A stretch of 64,000 bases of DNA from Microbacterium forte (GCF_031885415.1 NZ_CP116871.1:3038001-3102000); one strand, 5' to 3'. Shown: positions 32,939 to 42,853, numbered from the stretch's first letter. A program made the numbers and translations. Notes: generated by a model not told the origin, from the sequence alone.

Positions 32939-35371
32939 ATGATACGCACACCCTTCAACAACGACTGGACCGTCGGGCCCAAGGGCTCGATCTTCGACGC
33001 CTTCACCGGTGGGGCTGCCAAGACGGCGGTGACCCTGCCGCACGACGGTCTCCGCGATATGCCGCGTTCGGCGAGCAGCCCCAACGGAAGCCACACCGGG
33101 TATCACCCCAGTGCACATCTGGAATACAGCAAGACCTTCGACGTGCCCGCAGAGTGGCGTGACAAAAGCGTGGTCCTCGATATCGAAGGGGCATATCGCG
33201 ACGCCGTCGTCTACGTCAACGGCGACTTTGCCGCCCAGCGCCCGAACGGGTATGCAGGTTTCGCCGTCTCGCTCGATCCTTTTCTCCGTTTCGGCGAGTC
33301 GAACACGATCAGCGTGGAGGTCCGCACTCACGAAGACAGCCGCTGGTACACCGGGGCCGGCTTGTATCGCGACGTCTGGCTCGTCGCCACCGCCCCTGTG
33401 CACATCCCGCTCGACGGCGTGCGGATCACCACTCCTGTGATCGACCCCGACCTCGCATCCGTGGTCACGACCGTCGAGGTCGTCAACAAGACCCGCCACA
33501 CCCGCACCGTGCGGGTGGAGACGGAGATCCACGGCGATTCCGGTGATCTGCTCAGCCTGCAGACGGCACCCCTCACCGTGCTTCCCGGCACGACGGGGCT
33601 GGTGCACCTGCGCCACTACCTCGCGGAGCCGGTGCTGTGGGACGTCGACGGTCCTCGCCTTCATGTCGCGCGCACCCGGATTCATGAGAGGGGCGCAGTT
33701 CTCGATGAGGACGAGTCGGTGTTCGGCATCCGTTCCGTGACCGTCGACCCCATTCACGGACTGCGGATCAACGGGCGCTCTGTGAAGCTCCGCGGGGGGT
33801 GCATTCATCACGACAACGGGCCGCTCGGCAGCGCCGCACACCCGCGCGCAGAAGAACGCCGCGTCGAGCTGCTCAAGGCCGCTGGCTACAACGCGATCCG
33901 CAGCTCTCACAACAGCATCAGCCGTGCGTTCCTCGACGCCTGCGATCGCCACGGCCTCCTCGTCTGGGACGAGACCTCCGACGTGTGGACGAAGACCAAG
34001 ACAGCGTTCGACTACTCGCTCGATTTCCCCGAGTGGTGGGAACGGGATGTCGAATCGATGGTCGCGAAGGACTTCAACCACCCGAGCGTCATCATGTACT
34101 CGATCGGCAACGAGATCTTCGAGACCGGCAGTCCGATCGGATCCACCTGGGGTCGCGCTCTCGCCGAGAAGGTCCGTTCTCTCGACAGCACCCGGCTCGT
34201 CACGAACGCCATCAATGGCATGGTCTCGGCAATCGACGTCCTTGCAGCACATGCCGCCTCGGGCGACGGTGATACCGCCTCGACGAGCGTCAACGCATTC
34301 ATGGCTTCGATGGAGGACATGGGGAACACTCTCGGTGCATCAGAGCTGGTCTCCGAGCGAATCGAGGAGGCGCAGTCCCAGCTCGATGTCAGCGGTGTCA
34401 ACTACGCCGAAGCTCGCTATGTCATCGACGCGGAGCGGCACCCCAACCGGATCGTGGTCGGGTCTGAGACCTACCCCCGCGCTCTCGACAGGATCTGGCC
34501 GCTCGTCGAGCAGCACCCGACCGTGATCGGGGACTTCGCATGGACGGCCTGGGACTATATCGGCGAGGCGGGTCTCGGGAGAGCGATCTACGCGGATGAC
34601 CCCGATGCGCCGCAAGGGCCGAGCTCGCCCTTTCCTTGGCTTCTCGCCCAGTCCGGAACCATCGACATCCTCGGGAACAGGCGCCCCATCTCGTTCTGGC
34701 GAGAGACGGTCTGGGGGCTGCGAAGCGAGCCGTACATCGCGGTTCATCGTCCTGAGAACCACGACCGTGAGGTGTTCATCGGCGGTTGGTCCTGGGACGA
34801 TGTCGTCAGCAGCTGGAGCTGGGACGTGCCCGCCGGATTCCCGGTCGTGGTCGATGTGTACAGCGATGCGGAGGAGATCGTACTCCAGCGCGACGGAATC
34901 ACGGTCGGCCGTGCGCAGGTAGGCGTGCACAAAGCCTTCATCGCAAGGTTCGAGACCGAGTATCGCCCAGGGGAGCTCACGGCGATCGCCATTCGAGATG
35001 GGCAGGATGTCGGCGTCAGCAGTCTGCGCACGCGCCAAGACGACGTCCGTCTCGCTCTCGCTGCCGATCGTGCAGACCTGCGCGCCGACGGTTCCGATCT
35101 CGCGTACATAGCCATCGAGCTCGCCGATCGCGGAGGAACCCTGGCGACCGACGCCGCTGCCGTCGTCTCGGTGGAGATCGAGGGGCCGGCGGTCCTCGCG
35201 GCATTCGCGAACGCGCAGCCGGACTCGATCGAAGAGTTCAGGGCCGTGACCCGCACCACCTATGACGGACGGGCGTTGGCGATCATCCGTCCGATCGGTC
35301 CAGGATCGATCACCGTTCGCGCCACCGCGGCGGGTCTCGACGCGCAGCAGGTGGATCTCGTAGCGCGCTGA
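32939..35371 (+). CDS. Glycoside hydrolase family 2 (beta-galactosidase-like)
   Basis: The 810-residue GH2 enzyme shows the sugar-binding domain first (YSKTFDVPAEWRDKSVVLDIEG, GYAGFAVSL), then GAGLYRDVWLVATAP and the TIM-barrel. The acid/base is E392 in MYSIGNEIF and the nucleophile E510 in VVGSETYPRA. RSSHNSISRAFLDACDRHGLLVWDE matches the beta-galactosidase side. The C-terminal Ig-like domains are those of longer GH2 members. No signal peptide is visible. Start MIRTPFNNDWTVG is chosen; the longer reading overlaps the MFS gene. Galactosidase is the best guess; other retaining beta-glycosidases are possible. Confidence 0.85.
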   Translation: MIRTPFNNDWTVGPKGSIFDAFTGGAAKTAVTLPHDGLRDMPRSASSPNGSHTGYHPSAHLEYSKTFDVPAEWRDKSVVLDIEGAYRDAVVYVNGDFAAQRPNGYAGFAVSLDPFLRFGESNTISVEVRTHEDSRWYTGAGLYRDVWLVATAPVHIPLDGVRITTPVIDPDLASVVTTVEVVNKTRHTRTVRVETEIHGDSGDLLSLQTAPLTVLPGTTGLVHLRHYLAEPVLWDVDGPRLHVARTRIHERGAVLDEDESVFGIRSVTVDPIHGLRINGRSVKLRGGCIHHDNGPLGSAAHPRAEERRVELLKAAGYNAIRSSHNSISRAFLDACDRHGLLVWDETSDVWTKTKTAFDYSLDFPEWWERDVESMVAKDFNHPSVIMYSIGNEIFETGSPIGSTWGRALAEKVRSLDSTRLVTNAINGMVSAIDVLAAHAASGDGDTASTSVNAFMASMEDMGNTLGASELVSERIEEAQSQLDVSGVNYAEARYVIDAERHPNRIVVGSETYPRALDRIWPLVEQHPTVIGDFAWTAWDYIGEAGLGRAIYADDPDAPQGPSSPFPWLLAQSGTIDILGNRRPISFWRETVWGLRSEPYIAVHRPENHDREVFIGGWSWDDVVSSWSWDVPAGFPVVVDVYSDAEEIVLQRDGITVGRAQVGVHKAFIARFETEYRPGELTAIAIRDGQDVGVSSLRTRQDDVRLALAADRADLRADGSDLAYIAIELADRGGTLATDAAAVVSVEIEGPAVLAAFANAQPDSIEEFRAVTRTTYDGRALAIIRPIGPGSITVRATAAGLDAQQVDLVAR

Positions 35372-35374
35372 CCG

Positions 35375-35408
35375 GGGTGGCGGTCGGCGGAGGAGCCGAC
35401 CGCCACCC
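35375..35408 (+). terminator. Terminator after the GH2 gene
   Basis: A 14-bp perfect stem (GGGTGGCGGTCGGC and complement) with a GGAGGA loop begins just after the stop codon at 35371 and lies between this gene and the convergent TetR gene. Confidence 0.85.
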
Positions 35409-35498
35409 AGGACGGGGTGGGCGAGTTGACCCTCTCGAAGCGGTGATGCTCACACCGCCGCAGCTCTCCATCGAGTCGTCCGGCGCGTCGGCAGAACC

Positions 35499-36128
35499 TC
35501 ACGATAGCGAGGAAGCGGCGGCTGGAGGCTGAGCGGCCACCAGCCGCATGAACGTGGTGAGCAGGCCGAGGGCGTCGCGGGAAGGATCGAGCAGAGCCTG
35601 GATGCGCAGTCCGTCGACCATCGCGAGCACGAGCGTCACCTTCTCGTCGGCCGTGAGGAGCTCGCTGTCGCTGGTGGGCAGGGGGCCGTCTGTGAAGCGC
35701 GACCGCATGCGTTCGCGGCGGCCGAGGAAGAACTCGTGTGCAGGGTGCTCCGGGTTCGTCGCGGCGACGGCGAGGGCGAGCCAGTTGCGCTGGAACTCCG
35801 AGTTCGAGAACTCGTCGGCGAGTACCGCACTCAGGATCTGCTCACCTGGAACGTTCGCGGTCATGATGCGTGAGGCGAGGTCTTCCTCGTGCTCCTCGCG
35901 CTGCGCGAGCGCGGCGGGGAGGAGTTCCTCTTTTCCGGAGAAGTGCCGCAACAGGGCGGCATGGGTGAGTCCGGCCCTGCTGGCGATGTCACGGAGAGAC
36001 GCCCGCTCATAACCGTGTTCAGCGAAGCTGGCGAGTGCCGCTTCGACGATCTCGGCCCGTCTCGCCGGTGTGGATGCGCTCTTGCCTCGTCGGCGAGGTG
36101 ATGGCGTTGCGGTCGGCGGTGACGTCAT
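35499..36128 (-). CDS. TetR family regulator 1
   Basis: The 209-residue protein has a basic, proline-rich N-terminus and a TetR helix-turn-helix (ARRAEIVEAALASFAEHGYERASLRDIASRAGLTHAALLRHF), then a helical ligand domain. It is divergent from the MFS/rhamnosidase operon. The palindrome GTAACCA-AAG-TGGTTAC lies 27 bases before its start and is the likely site. Another TetR of the same plan lies at 56393. Ligand unknown. Confidence 0.9.
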   Translation of the reverse strand: MTSPPTATPSPRRRGKSASTPARRAEIVEAALASFAEHGYERASLRDIASRAGLTHAALLRHFSGKEELLPAALAQREEHEEDLASRIMTANVPGEQILSAVLADEFSNSEFQRNWLALAVAATNPEHPAHEFFLGRRERMRSRFTDGPLPTSDSELLTADEKVTLVLAMVDGLRIQALLDPSRDALGLLTTFMRLVAAQPPAAASSLS

Positions 36129-36155
36129 GTGTCCACTTTCTCACTTTTGCCTTCT

Positions 36156-36172
36156 GTAACCAAAGTGGTTAC
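36156..36172. promoter_or_regulatory. TetR operator palindrome
   Basis: GTAACCA and TGGTTAC, perfect 7-base arms, flank AAG between the TetR 1 gene and the MFS operon. A TACTAT -10-like box overlaps its right end. Binding by the adjacent TetR is inferred. Confidence 0.6.
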
Positions 36173-36186
36173 TATCGCTCAGGATC

Positions 36187-36202
36187 GACAATCGGTTGCC
36201 AA
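36187..36202 (+). promoter_or_regulatory. LacI-type operator, site A (MFS/rhamnosidase)
   Basis: GACAATCGGTTGCCAA lies 15 bases past the TetR palindrome and about 76 bases before the MFS start. It matches the region-wide TGGCAATCGGTTGCCA pattern except at the second base of the left end. Confidence 0.65.
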
Positions 36203-36277
36203 ACGGATTTCGACCACATCTCGCGAAGGACGCCCATCGACGGGCGCCGCGGATCACTGAACGATGAAGGAGTCCAG

Positions 36278-37630
36278 GTGACCAAGAGTGAATACGACCG
36301 CAGCGACACGATCGACTCGATCGCCGCGGCCCAGCCGGTAGGCGGGAACACCCCGGACGGCACCCCGCTCGAGACGACCGTCGTCGGCTCCGAGCCGACG
36401 GCCAAGGTCAGTGGCGGCTACATCTTCTGGCTGATGCTGGCCAACTTCGGTGCATCCATCGCGATGATGGTGCCGCTCGCGTACGGCCTGGCACTGCGCA
36501 TCACCGAGCTCGCCCCCGGGCATGAGGAGGTGCTCGGTTACGTCACCGGAACCGCGCAGCTGATCTTCCTGGTGCTGAGCCCCATGATCGGCATCTGGAG
36601 CGACCGCACCCGGTCGCGCTTCGGTCGACGCACGCCGTTCCTGTTCCTCGGCGCTGCCCTCGGCCTCGTCGGAGCGGTCATCATCGGCTTCGCCCCGAAC
36701 CTCCTCCTCGTGGGTGCAGGCTGGGTGGTCGCGATGACCGGATGGTCGACCGCGGGCGCCGCCATCCAGACGCTGCAGGCCGACAAGCTCCCCGAAGAAC
36801 AGCGCGGCAAGGTGTCGGCGCTCACAGGGCTCATGACGCAGGTGGCGCCGGTGCTCGGTATCGGCATCGCCTACGCCGTGTCGTACAGCACCTTCCTCGT
36901 GTTCTTCGTCCCCGCGGTGATCGGTGTCGTCCTGCTCGTGCTGCTCCCGACGTTCAAGAGGGAAGGCAGCTCGAAGGATCTCGTCGTCGACTCGACGGTG
37001 ACTCTCAAGAAGGTCATCGCCGGCTACGGCTTCAACGCCCGCAAGTACCCGGACTTCGCCTGGAACTGGGTCGGCCGGATGGTGTTCTTCATCGGTCTGT
37101 ACTTCAACACCACGTTCGGCACGTTCTTCTACGCCCAGCGTCTCGACCTGCCGGTGCGCGAGGTGGCCGGTGTCGTCGCCACCGTCGGGATGCTCGGGGT
37201 CGTCGCCGCTGCCGGCGGCGCACTGCTCGGCGGCTTCCTCTCGGACAAGCTCAAGCGCCGCCGTCTGTTCGTGCTCGCGGCCGCATTCATCTTCATCGGA
37301 GGCGCGCTCGCCGAGGCGTTCGCCTGGTCGCTGCCGCAGCTGATCATCGGCGCCGTGCTCATGCAGCTCGCGATCGCCGTGTTCGCCACAGTGGATCAGG
37401 CCATCGTCTACGCGATCATCCCCGACCGCGCCGAGTCCGGTCGATACATGGCCGTCGTCGCCTTCGCGCAGAAGATCCCCAGTGCGATCGCCCCGCTGAT
37501 CGCGCCGCTCATCATCACGATCGGTGCCGTCGGCGCGGAGAAGAACTACACGCTGCTGTACCTCATCGGCGCGGTGTTCGCTCTCATCGGTGGTCTGATC
37601 ATCATGTTCAAGGTCAAGGGAGTGCGTTGA
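36278..37630 (+). CDS. MFS transporter paired with alpha-L-rhamnosidase
   Basis: The 450-residue protein has twelve membrane helices and the loop motif IGIWSDRTRSRFGRRTPFLFLG. It is a clear paralogue of the 58379 gene: both carry YGF-x-x-RK-x-PDFAWNW-x-GR and GRYMA-x-x-x-FAQKIP. GTG at 36278 follows a GAAGGAG site at 36266; the longer reading begins in the promoter. It sits one base before the rhamnosidase ATG, so it probably imports the rhamnoside. The TetR and LacI-type sites both lie in its leader. Confidence 0.83.
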   Translation: MTKSEYDRSDTIDSIAAAQPVGGNTPDGTPLETTVVGSEPTAKVSGGYIFWLMLANFGASIAMMVPLAYGLALRITELAPGHEEVLGYVTGTAQLIFLVLSPMIGIWSDRTRSRFGRRTPFLFLGAALGLVGAVIIGFAPNLLLVGAGWVVAMTGWSTAGAAIQTLQADKLPEEQRGKVSALTGLMTQVAPVLGIGIAYAVSYSTFLVFFVPAVIGVVLLVLLPTFKREGSSKDLVVDSTVTLKKVIAGYGFNARKYPDFAWNWVGRMVFFIGLYFNTTFGTFFYAQRLDLPVREVAGVVATVGMLGVVAAAGGALLGGFLSDKLKRRRLFVLAAAFIFIGGALAEAFAWSLPQLIIGAVLMQLAIAVFATVDQAIVYAIIPDRAESGRYMAVVAFAQKIPSAIAPLIAPLIITIGAVGAEKNYTLLYLIGAVFALIGGLIIMFKVKGVR

Positions 37631-37631
37631 G

Positions 37632-40313
37632 ATGATGCTCGAGTCGACCGCGGCATCCGTGCCTGCTGCACCGTACGACCTGCGGATCGACAGCGGCGGA
37701 GACGACTTCACCGTGTCGGAAGCCACACCGCGACTGTCGTTCACCGTGCCCGTCGAGGCGGAGACATCGAACGGTTTCGAGCTCGAGGCGATCGTCGACG
37801 GCGAGAGCCGGGCGCGCGTGCCGCTCGATGCCGGCTCTCATCTCTTCGTCGAGTGGCCCTGGGTTCCGCTGACGAGTGGGCAGCGCGTGCGGTGGCGGGC
37901 GCGGGTGCAAGCCGGGGACGCCCCGTCGGAGTGGTCCGACTGGTCGACCTTAGAGTGCGGTCTGCTCGACGCCGACTGGTCGGCGGAGTGGATCAGCCCG
38001 GTCGAGCACGATGACCCTGGCTACGGAGCTCGCGGCGCCCACACACTGTCCCGCGCGTTCGAGGCGGACGACGTCGTCGCGGCTCGTCTCTACTCGACGG
38101 CGCTCGGGGTCTACGAGGCCAGGGTCAACGGACAGCGGGTCGGCACCGCCGAGCTCGCTCCGGGTTCCACGTCGTACGACCGCACGGTCTACGCGCAGGC
38201 GGCCGATGTGACCTCCCTGCTCCAGGGCGGTCGCAACGCACTCGAGATCGAGCTCTCCGACGGCTGGTATCGAGGTCAGGTCGGTGCCTTCCGCCTGCCG
38301 GCGGGATGGGGTACGACGCTCGCGGCTCGGGCGGAACTGCACCTCGAACTCGCCGACGGATCGCGGCGTGTGATCCGCACCGACGGCGAATGGACCAGCG
38401 CTCAGTCGACGATCGTCCGGGCCGACCTGATGGACGGGCAGACGACCGACTTCCGCGCGGAGAGCGGATCCGCGGTGCCCGTGATCGTCGGCGCGGTCGA
38501 GGGGCCGCCCATCTCCTGGTCGCCCGCCCCGCCGGTGCGCGTGGTCGAGACGCGCGACGCGGTGAATGCGAACCGAATCGCAGAAGACACCTGGGTGCTC
38601 GACTTCGGTCAGAACGCCTCGGGATGGATCCGGCTGACGGACCTCGGCCCCGCCGGCACACGCACGGTGATCGACTACGGCGAGCACGTCGGTCAGGATG
38701 GCGATCTCGACACCTCACACCTCGACTCGACCAAGCCGGGCGAACCGTCCGTCGTGTTCGTCCAGCACGACGAGGTGGTATCCGCCGGAGGAGGCGAGGT
38801 CTTCGAGCCGCGCCACACGGTGCACGGGTTCCAGTACGCACGGATCACGCGCGAAGGCTCGCCCTTCGAGGCGTCCACGGCGCAGATGCGCATCGTGCAG
38901 ACGGACCTCCGCCGCACCGCATCGTTCGGGTCGAGTGATCCCTCGCTCAACCGCCTGCACGAGATCGCCGACTGGAGCTTCCGCGGCAACGCGGTGGACG
39001 TGCCGACCGACTGCCCGACGCGCGAGCGCCTGGCGTGGACGGGCGACTACCAGGTCTTCGCTCCCACGGCGGCGCGGCTGTACGACGTGCTCGGCTTCAC
39101 TCGCAAGTGGCTGCAGTCGGTGCGCGATGATCAGCTCGATGACGGGCGGATCGCGAACTTCTCGCCCGATGGGCGGCGCATCAAGCAGAAGCTCGACGAT
39201 CAGTTCGCGATGATGACCGGATCCTCCGGGTGGGGCGACGCGATCACCTTCGTGCCGTGGGAGATGTACACCGCGTACGGCGACTCCCTGGTCCTGGAGG
39301 AGAACTGGGGCGCGATGGTCCGCTGGGTCGAGTGGGCCCTCGGGGCTGCGCGCACGACCAGGCATCATTCCCGCGTGGAGCGGTCGGGGGAGCCGCAGTC
39401 GCACGAGGAATATGTGTGGGACGGCACCTTCCATTGGGGGGAGTGGACCGAGCCCGTCCCCAAGGCGGAGGACGGCTCGCGCCTCGACCCGATTAAGTCC
39501 AACCCCATGGCCTGGTTCATGGCCGACAAGGGAGAGGTCGGCACGGCCTACCTCTACCGTTCGACGCGGATCCTCGCGGACGCGGCGACGGTGCTCGGGC
39601 GGGACGAGGACGCCGAGCGGTACGCCGTGCTGGCCGACCGCATCCTCGACGCCTGGCGCACCGAGTTCCTCGCCGGCGACGGACGCACAGTGCAGGACAC
39701 GCAGGCCGCCTACGTGCGGGCGCTGACCTTCGGCCTCATCCCGGAGTCGCAGCGCGCTGCGGCGGCGGAGCGGCTCGTCGACCTCATCCGCGCTGCCGGC
39801 ACCCATCTCGGCACCGGATTCCTCGCCACCGGCGACCTGCTGCCCGTGCTCGCCGACACCGGCCATGCCGGCGTCGCCTACGAGCTGCTGTTCCAGCGGA
39901 GCGCACCGTCGTGGCTGCACATGATCAACAAGGGTGCGACCACGATCTGGGAGGACTGGGAAGGCATAGACGACGACGGCGCTGCCCACGAATCGCTGAA
40001 CCACTACAGCAAGGGCGCGGTCATCCGCTTCCTGCACACCCACACCCTCGGTCTTCGTCAGGACCCGGATTCGATCGCTTGGCAGTCGTTCACGATCGCC
40101 CCCATCCCGGGCGGCGGACTCACCTGGGCGACCGGGCATCTCGACACTCCGCGAGGGCGGATCCGCGTCGAGTGGCGGATCGAGGGTGACGAACTCCGGA
40201 TCGACGCGGAGATCCCGGCCGGGGCGAGCGCGACGGTTGTCTTCCCCGACGGCTCGACGCGCACCGCGCCCCCCGGAGCGTTCACCGGTCTCGGGCGTCT
40301 CGCCGTCCGCTGA
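37632..40313 (+). CDS. Alpha-L-rhamnosidase, GH78
   Basis: The 893-residue enzyme removes terminal alpha-L-rhamnose from glycosides. The GH78 layout is visible: N-terminal beta domains (WSDWSTLECGLLDADWSAEWISP, GVYEARVNGQRVG, then ELSDGWYRGQVG), then the (alpha/alpha)6 barrel with the catalytic signature D460-CPTR-E465-R-L-AWTGD, and WEDWEGID with a likely base glutamate near residue 774. It has a C-terminal beta sheet and no signal peptide, so it acts in the cytoplasm on imported molecules. It directly follows the MFS gene. Substrate linkage cannot be read from sequence. Confidence 0.95.
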   Translation: MMLESTAASVPAAPYDLRIDSGGDDFTVSEATPRLSFTVPVEAETSNGFELEAIVDGESRARVPLDAGSHLFVEWPWVPLTSGQRVRWRARVQAGDAPSEWSDWSTLECGLLDADWSAEWISPVEHDDPGYGARGAHTLSRAFEADDVVAARLYSTALGVYEARVNGQRVGTAELAPGSTSYDRTVYAQAADVTSLLQGGRNALEIELSDGWYRGQVGAFRLPAGWGTTLAARAELHLELADGSRRVIRTDGEWTSAQSTIVRADLMDGQTTDFRAESGSAVPVIVGAVEGPPISWSPAPPVRVVETRDAVNANRIAEDTWVLDFGQNASGWIRLTDLGPAGTRTVIDYGEHVGQDGDLDTSHLDSTKPGEPSVVFVQHDEVVSAGGGEVFEPRHTVHGFQYARITREGSPFEASTAQMRIVQTDLRRTASFGSSDPSLNRLHEIADWSFRGNAVDVPTDCPTRERLAWTGDYQVFAPTAARLYDVLGFTRKWLQSVRDDQLDDGRIANFSPDGRRIKQKLDDQFAMMTGSSGWGDAITFVPWEMYTAYGDSLVLEENWGAMVRWVEWALGAARTTRHHSRVERSGEPQSHEEYVWDGTFHWGEWTEPVPKAEDGSRLDPIKSNPMAWFMADKGEVGTAYLYRSTRILADAATVLGRDEDAERYAVLADRILDAWRTEFLAGDGRTVQDTQAAYVRALTFGLIPESQRAAAAERLVDLIRAAGTHLGTGFLATGDLLPVLADTGHAGVAYELLFQRSAPSWLHMINKGATTIWEDWEGIDDDGAAHESLNHYSKGAVIRFLHTHTLGLRQDPDSIAWQSFTIAPIPGGGLTWATGHLDTPRGRIRVEWRIEGDELRIDAEIPAGASATVVFPDGSTRTAPPGAFTGLGRLAVR

Positions 40314-40336
40314 GTGCGACGGCTGTGTATGGCGAC

Positions 40337-40364
40337 GGGTGCGCAGATCCAGGGCTGCGCACCC
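40337..40364. terminator. Bidirectional terminator between GH78 and marR
   Basis: GGGTGCGCAG pairs with CTGCGCACCC across an eight-base loop, between two convergent genes. Confidence 0.8.
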
Positions 40365-40370
40365 GCCGCC

Positions 40371-40832
40371 TCAGCGGCCGTCGGAACTCGCGGCATGCAG
40401 CTCGCGGCTGATGGCTCGCAGGCCGACGGCCAGCGATTCGAGTTCGTCGAGGGAGAGGCCGTCGAGGATGTCGGCACCCATCTCCGGGCGTGCCGCCATG
40501 ATCTTCCCGATCACGTCGCGACCGAGCAGGGTGGGATGCAGCCGGCGGACTCGGTGATCGTCGGCATCCGTCATCCTCTCGACGAGTCCCTGCTCGACGA
40601 GACGTTCGATCAGCTTCGACATCGTCGCGAGGGACACCTCGAAGGTCGAGGCCAGCTCGCTCGCGCTGCTCTGCTCGGACACGACGATCGCCGTCAGCAC
40701 CTTGAGCTGCTGGATCGTCAGCTGGGTGCTGAGCAGGGATCCCACCATGCGGGGGAGCGAACGCACCGAGATCGCGAGGGTGAGCGCATCGATGTTCTCG
40801 AGCGCGGCGGTTCGTCTCAGTTCGTCTCCCAC
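40371..40832 (-). CDS. MarR family regulator
   Basis: The 153-residue winged-helix protein has LTIQQLKVLTAIVVSEQSSASELASTFEVSLATMSKLIERLVEQGLVER and the wing DADDHRVRRLHPT. It is divergent from a Baeyer-Villiger-type monooxygenase across 167 bases containing a perfect 15-base palindrome. It likely represses the monooxygenase/lactonase pair and itself, released by an aromatic or terpenoid compound, as is common for MarR. Confidence 0.9.
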   Translation of the reverse strand: MGDELRRTAALENIDALTLAISVRSLPRMVGSLLSTQLTIQQLKVLTAIVVSEQSSASELASTFEVSLATMSKLIERLVEQGLVERMTDADDHRVRRLHPTLLGRDVIGKIMAARPEMGADILDGLSLDELESLAVGLRAISRELHAASSDGR

Positions 40833-40877
40833 GTCTGTACCGTAGTGCCTTCATAGCGTCTTCCCAGTGAGATTTAC

Positions 40878-40892
40878 TTAGCTTCAAGCTAA
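40878..40892. promoter_or_regulatory. MarR operator palindrome
   Basis: TTAGCTT-C-AAGCTAA is a perfect palindrome around one base, 46 bases upstream of the marR start and 107 before the monooxygenase. Similar sites are typical of MarR proteins. Confidence 0.65.
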
Positions 40893-40999
40893 CCTTTTGT
40901 CGAAGGAACCGATCCGGGGTCGTGTCGGGCCCAGGCTCGTGCGCCATCCCCGACGTCGGCCTCCTGTGCCCGCACCCCCGAAGACAGGAGGGTGGAACG

Positions 41000-42853
41000 A
41001 TGGCGTATCAGGTGCAGCAGACCCGGAGTGGGCAGGAGCGGGAGCGCTCCCTGCAGGAGATCCGAGAGAAGTATGCGTACGAGCGCGATCGGAGGATCCG
41101 CCCGGACGGCGCGACGCAGTACCGCTCGGCGCTGGGCGAGTACGGCTACTACGCGAAGGATCCCTACACGGTGCGTGTCGAGCGGGAGCCGCTGCACGAT
41201 CGCGTGGACGCGCTGATCATCGGCGCCGGATTCGGCGGGCTGCTCGCGGGGGCAGGTCTGCGCGACACGGGACTCTCGTCGATCCGCCTGATGGACGAGG
41301 CGGGAGACGTGGGTGGCACCTGGTATTGGAACCGTTATCCCGGCATCCGCTGCGACATCGAGTCGTACGTCTACATGCCCCTCCTGGAAGAGACGGGATA
41401 CGTGCCCACCGAGCGCTACTCGACGGGGGAGGAGATCCGCCAGCATGCCGTGCGCATCGCCGAGCACTACGACCTGCGGCGCGACTTCGTCGGGCACACC
41501 CGCGCGACGGGTCTCACGTGGGACGAGGGCGCGTCGGAGTGGCAGGTCGAGACGGACCGGGGTGACGTCTTCCGTGCCCGCTACGTCATCACCTCGTCGG
41601 GAACCCTGACGCAGCCGAAGCTTCCGGGCATCCCGGGCATCGAGCGCTTCGCCGGCCACACGTTCCACACGAGCCGTTGGGACTACGGATACACCGGCGG
41701 ATCGCCGGACGGCGATCTCTCCGGTCTGGCAGACAAGCGGGTTGCGGCTGTCGGCACGGGAGCGACCGGGCTGCAGGTGATCCCGCACCTCGCCGAGCAC
41801 GCGAAGCAGCTGCTCGTCTTCCAGCGCACGCCGTCGACGGTCGACGTGAGGGACAACCGCCCGACCGATCCGGAGTGGGCGGCATCCCTCGCGCCCGGAT
41901 GGCAGCGCGAGCGGATGGACAACTTCCTCGCCGTGCTCGCGGGGGAGGTCGAGGAATCGCTCGTGCAGGACGGGTGGACGGCGACGCACGCGCTGCAGCG
42001 CAGCATCCTCTCCGGTGCCGTCGACGAGGGCGTCTCCGAGGAGGAGCGGCAGCATCGCGAGGAGCTGGAAGACGCCGCGACGATGGACAGGATCCGAGCG
42101 CGTGTCGACGAGATCGTCGAGGATCCGGCCACCGCGGAGGTGCTGAAGCCCTGGTACCGGTACATGTGCAAGAGGCCCGGGTTCAGCGATCTCTACCTGC
42201 AGGCGTTCAATCGGTCGAACGTTGTACTCGTCGACACGGCGGACACCCACGGTGTCACGGCGCTCACCGAGACGTCGATCGTGGTCGGCGACGCGGAGTA
42301 CGAGGTGGACTGCCTCATCTTCGCCACCGGATTCGACGTGGGCGTTTCGGGTGTGGTCTCGGGAACGCTCCCCGTCGTCGGTCGAGGCGGGCGTTCGCTG
42401 CTCGAGGCCTGGGGGTACGGACCGCGCACGCTCCACGGGTTCAGCACGCACGGGTTCCCCAACCTCTTCCAGCTCGGCCCCATGCAGAACGCGAACTCGG
42501 TGAACTTCGTGCACATCCTCCAGGAGCAGGCGACGCACATCGGAGCGGTCATCGCACGCGCCGAGCAGGTCGGGGCTCGCCGTATCGAGCCCACGGCGGA
42601 GGCGGAGGATGCGTGGTGCCGCACCGTGGCCGAGACTGCGAGAGACGTCTCGGACTTCCAAGCTCAGTGCACTCCCGGGTACTACAACGGCGAGGGATCC
42701 CGATCGATCGGCGGCCTTACATTCTCGCCGGGGCCGGTGGTCTTCCACCGTCTTTTGCGTGAGTGGCGGAGCGGGGACATGGCCGACGTTCTCGTCGTCT
42801 CGGATGCCGATGATCACATCCGCGTGACGGCCGCGGTCGGGGTGCCCGCATGA
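41000..42853 (+). CDS. Flavin monooxygenase, Baeyer-Villiger type
   Basis: The 617-residue protein binds FAD (GAGFGGLLAG near residue 75) and NADPH (GTGATGLQ near residue 252). The sequence FAGHTFHTSRWDY near residue 216 satisfies F-x-G-x-x-x-H-x-x-x-W, the fingerprint of type I Baeyer-Villiger monooxygenases, which turn ketones into esters or lactones. A ~60-residue N-terminal extension before the first Rossmann motif fits the larger BVMO subgroup. Start MAYQVQQ has a GGAGGGT site. The downstream lactonase-like gene overlaps its stop, so it may open the ring that this enzyme makes. Substrate unknown. Confidence 0.88.
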   Translation: MAYQVQQTRSGQERERSLQEIREKYAYERDRRIRPDGATQYRSALGEYGYYAKDPYTVRVEREPLHDRVDALIIGAGFGGLLAGAGLRDTGLSSIRLMDEAGDVGGTWYWNRYPGIRCDIESYVYMPLLEETGYVPTERYSTGEEIRQHAVRIAEHYDLRRDFVGHTRATGLTWDEGASEWQVETDRGDVFRARYVITSSGTLTQPKLPGIPGIERFAGHTFHTSRWDYGYTGGSPDGDLSGLADKRVAAVGTGATGLQVIPHLAEHAKQLLVFQRTPSTVDVRDNRPTDPEWAASLAPGWQRERMDNFLAVLAGEVEESLVQDGWTATHALQRSILSGAVDEGVSEEERQHREELEDAATMDRIRARVDEIVEDPATAEVLKPWYRYMCKRPGFSDLYLQAFNRSNVVLVDTADTHGVTALTETSIVVGDAEYEVDCLIFATGFDVGVSGVVSGTLPVVGRGGRSLLEAWGYGPRTLHGFSTHGFPNLFQLGPMQNANSVNFVHILQEQATHIGAVIARAEQVGARRIEPTAEAEDAWCRTVAETARDVSDFQAQCTPGYYNGEGSRSIGGLTFSPGPVVFHRLLREWRSGDMADVLVVSDADDHIRVTAAVGVPA

